A DNA stretch of 64,000 bases, from NCBI GenBank assembly GCA_964427535.1, contig CAYRVF010000004.1:1-64000 (forward strand), read 5' to 3'. Numbering within the stretch: position 1 is the stretch's first letter; each line of letters starts with the position of its first letter. The DNA comes from CAYRVF01 sp964427535. Its GTDB lineage: Bacteria > Chloroflexota > Ktedonobacteria > Ktedonobacterales > JADMIN01. Below, piece by piece: positions 59,499 to 64,000 of this stretch. The notes under the pieces were generated by a model, which had not been told where the DNA came from, made no database searches, and worked only from the letters and a program-made list of their open reading frames with translations. A program made the position numbers and the translations under genes.

Positions 59499-59592
59499 GA
59501 ACCGCCATTGCCGCCCCGGGTATCCTCGTGCATACACTAAGAGAGCGCGCGGCGGACGTCGCCGCTCGAACTCGGCACAAGGAGCGGATATC

Positions 59593-60354
59593 GTGGCACA
59601 GGCAGGCACGGCGAAATTGGGTGGACAGGTCGCGCTCATCACGGGAGCCAGCGCGGGCATCGGGCAGGCGGTGGCACGCGCCTTCCTCGGCGAGGGTGCG
59701 GACCTCGTCGTCGTGGCACGGCGCGAAGAGCGCCTGAATGCGCTCGCGGATGAGGCGCAACGCCTCGGGCGGCGCGTTGTGGCCGTGACCGGCGACGTCC
59801 GCGAAGAGGAGACGGCGCGGCGTGCGGTGGCCACGGCTCTGCGCGAGTTCGGCCGGCTCGACCTCCTCGTCAACAACGCGGGCATCGGCATCTACAAGAA
59901 CCTTGCTGAGACGAGCGCCGAGGACTACGATGCCATGATGGACACCAACATGCGCAGCACGTTCCTCTTCACGCGTCACACCGTGCCCGTACTGCTGGAG
60001 CGTAAGGCAGGCACCATCATCAACATCTCCTCGATGGCGGGGGTGATGGGCTTCCCCGGCGAGGCGGTCTACTGCTCCACGAAGTTCGCACAGGTGGGCT
60101 TCACGCAGGCGCTCGACCGCGAGCTGCGGCCGCACGGCATCAAGGTGGGTGTCGTCTGCCCCGGAGGAGTGAAGACCGAGTTCGCGATTGGCACCGGCCG
60201 CACCGAGGACGGCGTCGCCGCGTCGGGGATGCTCGAGGCCGACGACGTGGCCGCGGCGGTGCTGCTGATGGCGTCGCAATCGGCGGGCTCGCGCGTCATG
60301 GAGATTCGCATGCGTCCGATGGTCGAGCCGCTCGCGGGCCGCGATCCCGAGTAG
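59593..60354 (+). CDS. Short-chain dehydrogenase/reductase
   Basis: 253 residues, NAD(P)-dependent oxidoreductase. Seen: cofactor loop VALITGASAGIGQAVARAFL, VVVARREERLNALADEAQRL, GDVREEETARRAV, NNAGIGIYKN, IINISSMAGVMGFPGEAVYC-STKFAQ (Ser, Tyr, Lys catalytic triad), GIKVGVVCPGGVKTEF. NADP preference is suggested by the Arg pair in the second strand. GTG 59593 with AAGGAG. Substrate unknown. 95 bp after the GH18 gene. Confidence 0.93.
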   Translation: MAQAGTAKLGGQVALITGASAGIGQAVARAFLGEGADLVVVARREERLNALADEAQRLGRRVVAVTGDVREEETARRAVATALREFGRLDLLVNNAGIGIYKNLAETSAEDYDAMMDTNMRSTFLFTRHTVPVLLERKAGTIINISSMAGVMGFPGEAVYCSTKFAQVGFTQALDRELRPHGIKVGVVCPGGVKTEFAIGTGRTEDGVAASGMLEADDVAAAVLLMASQSAGSRVMEIRMRPMVEPLAGRDPE

Positions 60355-60403
60355 GCGGCCAGGTCCAGCCGGTCCACGCCAGATAGTTCTGAGGGAGTGC
60401 GCG

Positions 60404-61660
60404 ATGCTTATTCTGCGCATCCTGGTCGGCATTGTCACGGTCGTCTTTGTGAGCGGGGTCCTGGTGGACATGTTCCAGACGGTCGTCCTGCCCCGCCGTG
60501 TCTCGAACCGTGTGCGCATCACGCGGGTCTACTTCCGGTCCACGTGGAAGGCGTGGACCGGGATCGCGCGCCGTGTGCCAGCGGGTCAGACGCGCGAATA
60601 TCTGCTCGCGGTGTACGGCCCGCTGGCGTTGCTGCTGCTCCTCGTCGTGTGGGCCAGCCTGCTGATCGTAAGCTTCGGGCTGCTCTACTGGGCGCTCGGC
60701 TCGCCACTGACGACGGCCCGCGGGCCATCCGCCATCGGGACCGATATCTACTTCAGCGGCACCACCTTCCTCACACTTGGTATCGGCGATGTGCTTCCTT
60801 CGGAAGGATTGACACGGTTCATGACCGTGCTGGAAGTGGGCCTGGGCTTCGCGCTGCTCGCGGTGACCATTGGCTATCTGCCAGTGCTCTATCAGTCGTT
60901 CTCGCGTCGCGAGGTGCTGATCTCGCAACTCGATGCCCACGCGGGATCACCGCCCACGGCGGGCGCGCTGCTGCGTCGGCACCCGCCCGGCATGCATCCG
61001 CAGGGGCTAACCGCACTGCTTGCCAGATGGGAGCAAGGGGCAGCCGATTTACTGGAAAGCCACCTCTCCTACGCGGTGCTGGCGTACTACCGCTCGCAGC
61101 ACGATGACCAATCGTGGGTGACGGGGGTGACCACCATTCTCGACGCCTGCGCGCTCGTGCTGGTGGCAGGTCCACGTATCGATGAGGCCCTCGCGGAGCA
61201 GGCATACTACACCTTCGCGATGGCACGGCATGTCGCCGTCGATCTCAGTCAGGTCTTCCATGCGCAACCGGTATTTACCGACATGGACGCGTGCCGGCCT
61301 AGTCTCCCGCCAGAGGATCGGAAGCGGCTGGACGACATACTAAACGAGGTTGGCCTCGTCTCACTCGAAGAGAACCCAGAGGCCGAGCAAGAGCTGGCCG
61401 ACCTCCGGGAGCTGTACGAGCCATACGTCGCGGCGTTGGGCGCGGCCCTGCTGATGTCGCTGCCGCCGTGGGTGCCGAAGCCAGGTGCGCTCGACGACTG
61501 GCAGACGACGAGCGACAGGGTTGTCGCCACGGTCGCCAAACGGCGGCGGGTGGAGGTCTTCCCGCTTCCTCCTTCGATGGAGAGCAGAGACGGCCAAGAC
61601 GGCGCAGGGCCCCGCGAGAGTGGGCATCCCGCGGGGAGACGGCGGCTGCACCAGCGCTAG
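60404..61660 (+). CDS. Two-TM-type potassium channel-like protein with long cytoplasmic domain
   Basis: 418 residues. Helices near 1-25 (LRILVGIVTVVFVSGVLVDM) and 70-98 (LAVYGPLALLLLLVVWASLL), a pore loop FSGTTFLTLGIGDVLPSEG with a TLGIGD filter (consensus TVGYGD), then a third helix (FMTVLEVGLGFALLAVTIGY). The remaining ~230 residues are cytoplasmic, helical and without a RCK/TrkA motif I can see. It is probably an ion_trans_2 channel; selectivity with the altered filter is unsure. ATG 60404. Shares CTAG at its stop with the opposite hisS gene. Confidence 0.85.
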   Translation: MLILRILVGIVTVVFVSGVLVDMFQTVVLPRRVSNRVRITRVYFRSTWKAWTGIARRVPAGQTREYLLAVYGPLALLLLLVVWASLLIVSFGLLYWALGSPLTTARGPSAIGTDIYFSGTTFLTLGIGDVLPSEGLTRFMTVLEVGLGFALLAVTIGYLPVLYQSFSRREVLISQLDAHAGSPPTAGALLRRHPPGMHPQGLTALLARWEQGAADLLESHLSYAVLAYYRSQHDDQSWVTGVTTILDACALVLVAGPRIDEALAEQAYYTFAMARHVAVDLSQVFHAQPVFTDMDACRPSLPPEDRKRLDDILNEVGLVSLEENPEAEQELADLRELYEPYVAALGAALLMSLPPWVPKPGALDDWQTTSDRVVATVAKRRRVEVFPLPPSMESRDGQDGAGPRESGHPAGRRRLHQR

Positions 61661-63075
61661 ATTTGCGCTTCCTCGCTGGAGGCGAGCAGTTCCAGCACGC
61701 GCACCACCGCGACCTCGCGCGGAACGGCGTGCTGTTCTTTCGTGCGCAGGTCGCGCAGGGCAACCTCGTTGCGGGCGATCTCATCTGGCCCGAGGATGCA
61801 GACCACCGGGATGCCCTTGTTGCTGGCGAAACGAATCTGCGTGCCGATGTCTCGCGGCTCGGCGTACACCTCCGTGCGGACGCCGCTGGCGCGCAGCACC
61901 GTGGCGAGGCTGAACGCTTCGGGCGCCAGCTCGGTGGAGAAGAGCGTGACCAGGGCCTGTGTGGTCGTGACGGCAACATCAGATTGCAGGCCGAGGATCT
62001 CCATCGCGGTGAAGATGCGCTCGATGCCGAACGAGATGCCGACGCAGGGCAGGTCGCGCCCGAGGAACGCGCCGATGAGTTGGTCGTAGCGCCCGCCGCC
62101 CGCGATCGAGCCGATTGGCGCGCCAGCCGAGATCACCTCGAAGATGGGGCCGGTGTAGTAGCCCAGGCCACGCACGAGTGAGAGGTCGAACCGAAAGCTT
62201 TCGGCAGGCACGTTCATTGCGGGCAGCGCACGGAAGAGGGACCGCAGGTCGTCCAGCGCAGCCCGCCCCTGCTCGCTGGCGCCGACGACAGGATCGAGCC
62301 GCTCTAACAGCTCTTCCGGCGTACCGTCGAGGGCGAGCGTTTCGAGCAGTCGGTCAATTGTCTCGGGCTCCAGGCCGGTCTTCTCCAGCTCGGCCCGCAC
62401 GCCGTCAGGTCCGATTTTGTCGAGCTTGTCGATGGCGACGAAAACGCCGGTGCGCTGTTCCTCGACGACGCCGAGGCTCTCGAGCAGAGCGGCGAGAAGC
62501 TGGCGGTGATTGATGCGAATGATGAAGTCGGTGAAGCCGAGGCGCGTGAAGACCTCGTTCGCCATGCCCAGCATCTCCGCCTCGACCGTGACCGACCGGC
62601 TGCCCACGCAATCGACGTCGCACTGGAAGAACTCGCGGAAGCGCCCACGCTGCGGACGATCGGCGCGCCACACCGGCTGCATCTGATAGCGGCGGAACGG
62701 GAGCAGAATCTCGTTCTGGTGCGCGGCGATGACCCGCGCGAACGGCACGGTCAGGTCGTAGCGCAGCGCCTCGTCGGCGAACTGGCGGGAGAGCTCTCCC
62801 GCCCGCAGCCCCTGCTCACCCTCACCAAGCAGCGCACGCCCCGCCGATTCGAGGTCGCGTCCGCGCTTCAGCACACGGAAAAGCAGCCGCTCGCCTTCCT
62901 CGCCGTACTTGCCTTCGAGCACCGACGTGTTCTCGATGGCGGGCGTCTCCAGCGGCTCGTAGCCGTACCGCTCGAAGGTCTCGCGGAGCAGCGTGAAGAC
63001 GCGGTTGCGACGGACGAGATCGCGCGGCAGAAAGTCGCGCGTGCCCTTGGCGTTGACGGGTGCGATGCGTGCCAT
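61657..63075 (-). CDS. hisS: Histidyl-tRNA synthetase
   Basis: 472-residue class II synthetase. Seen: N-terminal GTRDFLPRDLVRRNRVFTLL, motif 1 region TPAIENTSVLEGKYGEE, YDLTVPFARVIAAHQNEILL, motif 2 PFRRYQMQPVWRADRPQRGR, FQCDVDCVGS, VRGLGYYTGPIFEVISAG, GGGRYDQLIGAFLG, motif 3 GISFGIERI, and the anticodon-binding C-terminal domain (VCILGPDEIARNEVALRDLR). Standard length is about 420-430, so this has a modest insertion in the middle. Converges with the channel gene and shares CTAG at the stops. No T-box is seen in the 160-bp upstream region. Confidence 0.97.
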   Translation of the reverse strand: MARIAPVNAKGTRDFLPRDLVRRNRVFTLLRETFERYGYEPLETPAIENTSVLEGKYGEEGERLLFRVLKRGRDLESAGRALLGEGEQGLRAGELSRQFADEALRYDLTVPFARVIAAHQNEILLPFRRYQMQPVWRADRPQRGRFREFFQCDVDCVGSRSVTVEAEMLGMANEVFTRLGFTDFIIRINHRQLLAALLESLGVVEEQRTGVFVAIDKLDKIGPDGVRAELEKTGLEPETIDRLLETLALDGTPEELLERLDPVVGASEQGRAALDDLRSLFRALPAMNVPAESFRFDLSLVRGLGYYTGPIFEVISAGAPIGSIAGGGRYDQLIGAFLGRDLPCVGISFGIERIFTAMEILGLQSDVAVTTTQALVTLFSTELAPEAFSLATVLRASGVRTEVYAEPRDIGTQIRFASNKGIPVVCILGPDEIARNEVALRDLRTKEQHAVPREVAVVRVLELLASSEEAQI

Positions 63076-63236
63076 AAACGTGTGCTCGATTCCTACGATA
63101 ACCGCGCGTATGCAGCGCGCGAGGGGGCAATGGCTCAGTCGCGGCTCATGATATCACACAGCAGGAAGCGAGCGGCGTCAGGGAGGGCGGTGCCGATCCA
63201 TAGAAGCGCCGCCGCTGGAGACACACGACGTACTCG

Positions 63237-64000
63237 TCAACCGCGCGACTGTGAGACCCGCGCGCCGAGCCAGCTCGCCACGTCGCGAACGAACTCGCCG
63301 GGCAACTCCTCTTGCGGCAGGGAGCCGCTGTCGTAGACCCGTAACTCGGCCTGCGGATTCGCCTGCCGGAAAGCGCGCGCGTGCTCTAGCGGCGTGAAGC
63401 GCGAGTTCTGCCCCCACAGCAGCAGAATCGGCATACGCAGCGATTCCCACGCCTCCTGCACGGGGGTGTCGAGCGTGCCGGCGACGAAGCTTGCGGGAGC
63501 GAAGCGCGCGCCCGGCTGGTGCGCCATGGTGTAGTAGTAGTCGATCAGGTCGTCGCTCAGCTCCACGTTCTTGCCGTAGACCTGCTTGAGGAAGTAGCGG
63601 ATGCTCGGGCGCGAGACGATGCCGTTGTAGATGCCCTCGCCGACGAGCGGAGTCCGCAGCATCCCGCGCCAGAACCGCCGTGGAGGCGTGTCGCCGTTGC
63701 CAGCGAGATCTTCGATGCCGGTGGGCTCGATGAGCACGAGCCGCTCAAACAGGCTGGGGCGCGCGGCGGCCATGCGAATGGTGAACGCCGCGCCCAGGCC
63801 CGAGGCGACCACGCGCACCGGATGGTCCGCGCCGCCAACCACCTGACGTACGAAATCCTGAATCAGGTCTTCGTAGAGTTGCGGTGTGTAGACGATGGCG
63901 GGCCGCTCAGACAGGCCGAAGCCCAGCAGATCGAAGGCGTAGACGCGATAGTTCTGCGAGAGCAGGTCGAAGACGCGCCGGTACTCGAACGACGACGCGC
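63237..64000 (-). CDS. Alpha/beta hydrolase-fold protein (partial, altered nucleophile)
   Basis: About 254 residues to the right edge of the window; the N-terminus lies beyond. Seen: YRVYAFDLLGFGLSERPAIV-Y, FVRQVVGGADHPVRVVASGL-GAAF, LVLIEPTGIEDLAG, LLLWGQNSRFTPLEHARAFR, LRVYDSGSLPQEELPGEFVR. The fold is clear, but the elbow reads ASGLG where hydrolases have GHSLG, and the usual His near the end (G-x-x-H) reads GSLPQEE, so the Ser and His of the triad both seem missing. It may be a non-hydrolytic or differently acting member. Confidence 0.85.
   Translation of the reverse strand, partial: ASSFEYRRVFDLLSQNYRVYAFDLLGFGLSERPAIVYTPQLYEDLIQDFVRQVVGGADHPVRVVASGLGAAFTIRMAAARPSLFERLVLIEPTGIEDLAGNGDTPPRRFWRGMLRTPLVGEGIYNGIVSRPSIRYFLKQVYGKNVELSDDLIDYYYTMAHQPGARFAPASFVAGTLDTPVQEAWESLRMPILLLWGQNSRFTPLEHARAFRQANPQAELRVYDSGSLPQEELPGEFVRDVASWLGARVSQSRG

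Noticed and set aside
63076..63236. T-box or His leader upstream of hisS
   Set aside because: No T-box core sequence, no His-codon-rich leader peptide and no terminator/antiterminator pair could be seen.
1..64000. Long open frames antisense to real genes (for example 275-898, 1510-2673, 30473-31570, 32079-32837, 33546-34718, 41100-42356, 55139-56569)
   Set aside because: High-GC DNA leaves few stops, so these frames stay open by chance; their translations are Arg-, Gln-, His- or Ala-rich without family motifs, and the opposite strand carries a clear gene with a ribosome site.
1..64000. CRISPR array
   Set aside because: No set of three or more regularly spaced direct repeats of 24-40 bp was found; the only tandem array is the in-frame 33-bp repeat.

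Overview
This is a high-G+C bacterial chromosomal window, probably a draft or metagenome assembly because a run of 100 N lies inside a tRNA gene. No rRNA or other decisive taxonomic marker is present. The gene mix includes two sedolisin/kumamolisin proteases, a PASTA-domain Ser/Thr kinase, tandem DUF3618 and holin-superfamily envelope genes, a deazaflavin (F420)-type nitroreductase, many Thr/Pro-linker lipoproteins and a stand-alone multi-pass sensor-like membrane protein. This best fits Chloroflexota (Ktedonobacteria-like), with an actinobacterial relative as the alternative. That placement is inference.

Layout. 1-3444: phzF-murE-mraY-like set on the minus strand (peptidoglycan precursor synthesis; the mraY-like gene runs off the left edge). 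3643-11007: a CoA-transferase, a TIR-TPR protein, a B3/4-domain protein, a YqeY-type protein, an Arg/Gly/Asp-rich membrane-anchored protein, a predicted barrel protein and a lipoprotein. 11321-17157: lipoprotein, glutaryl-CoA dehydrogenase-like enzyme, kumamolisin and a secreted hydrolase. 17397-21220: five-gene envelope module made of two holin/DUF3618 pairs plus one related gene. 21778-28213: secreted sedolisin, DUF1059, a polytopic membrane protein, comM/yifB and an EVE-DUF3883 fusion. 28255-34622: lipoprotein, large glycosyltransferase-39-like protein, orphan betaine-type binding lipoprotein, sensor-like membrane protein. 34763-39262: SRPBCC protein, GmrSD-like restriction protein, maltose acetyltransferase-like enzyme, and an operator-controlled membrane protein/HTH pair. 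39312-42905: GNAT, VOC, maleylpyruvate isomerase-like and maleylacetate reductase genes, which look like an aromatic ring-cleavage lower pathway. 43468-48142: HDAC-like deacetylase, GAP-family transporter, a tRNA fragment at the gap, tRNA-Thr(TGT), F420-type enzyme. 48663-64000: PknB-like kinase, ACT protein, family-4-like UDG, pseudo-receiver protein, hutI coupled to an enoyl-CoA hydratase, coaD, SCP2 protein, RNase HI, GH18-like protein, SDR, ion channel, hisS and a partial hydrolase.

The candidates for unusual biology are three scattered possible defence genes (TIR-TPR, EVE-DUF3883, GmrSD-like), which do not form one island; the duplicated holin/DUF3618 module; and three families of short intergenic palindromic repeats recurring across the window. 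Several enzymes lack expected residues (UDG, the last alpha/beta hydrolase, the mraY-like protein). I did not find a clearly new multi-gene system, no CRISPR array, and no integrase or transposase. Start codons were chosen mainly from ribosome binding sites.
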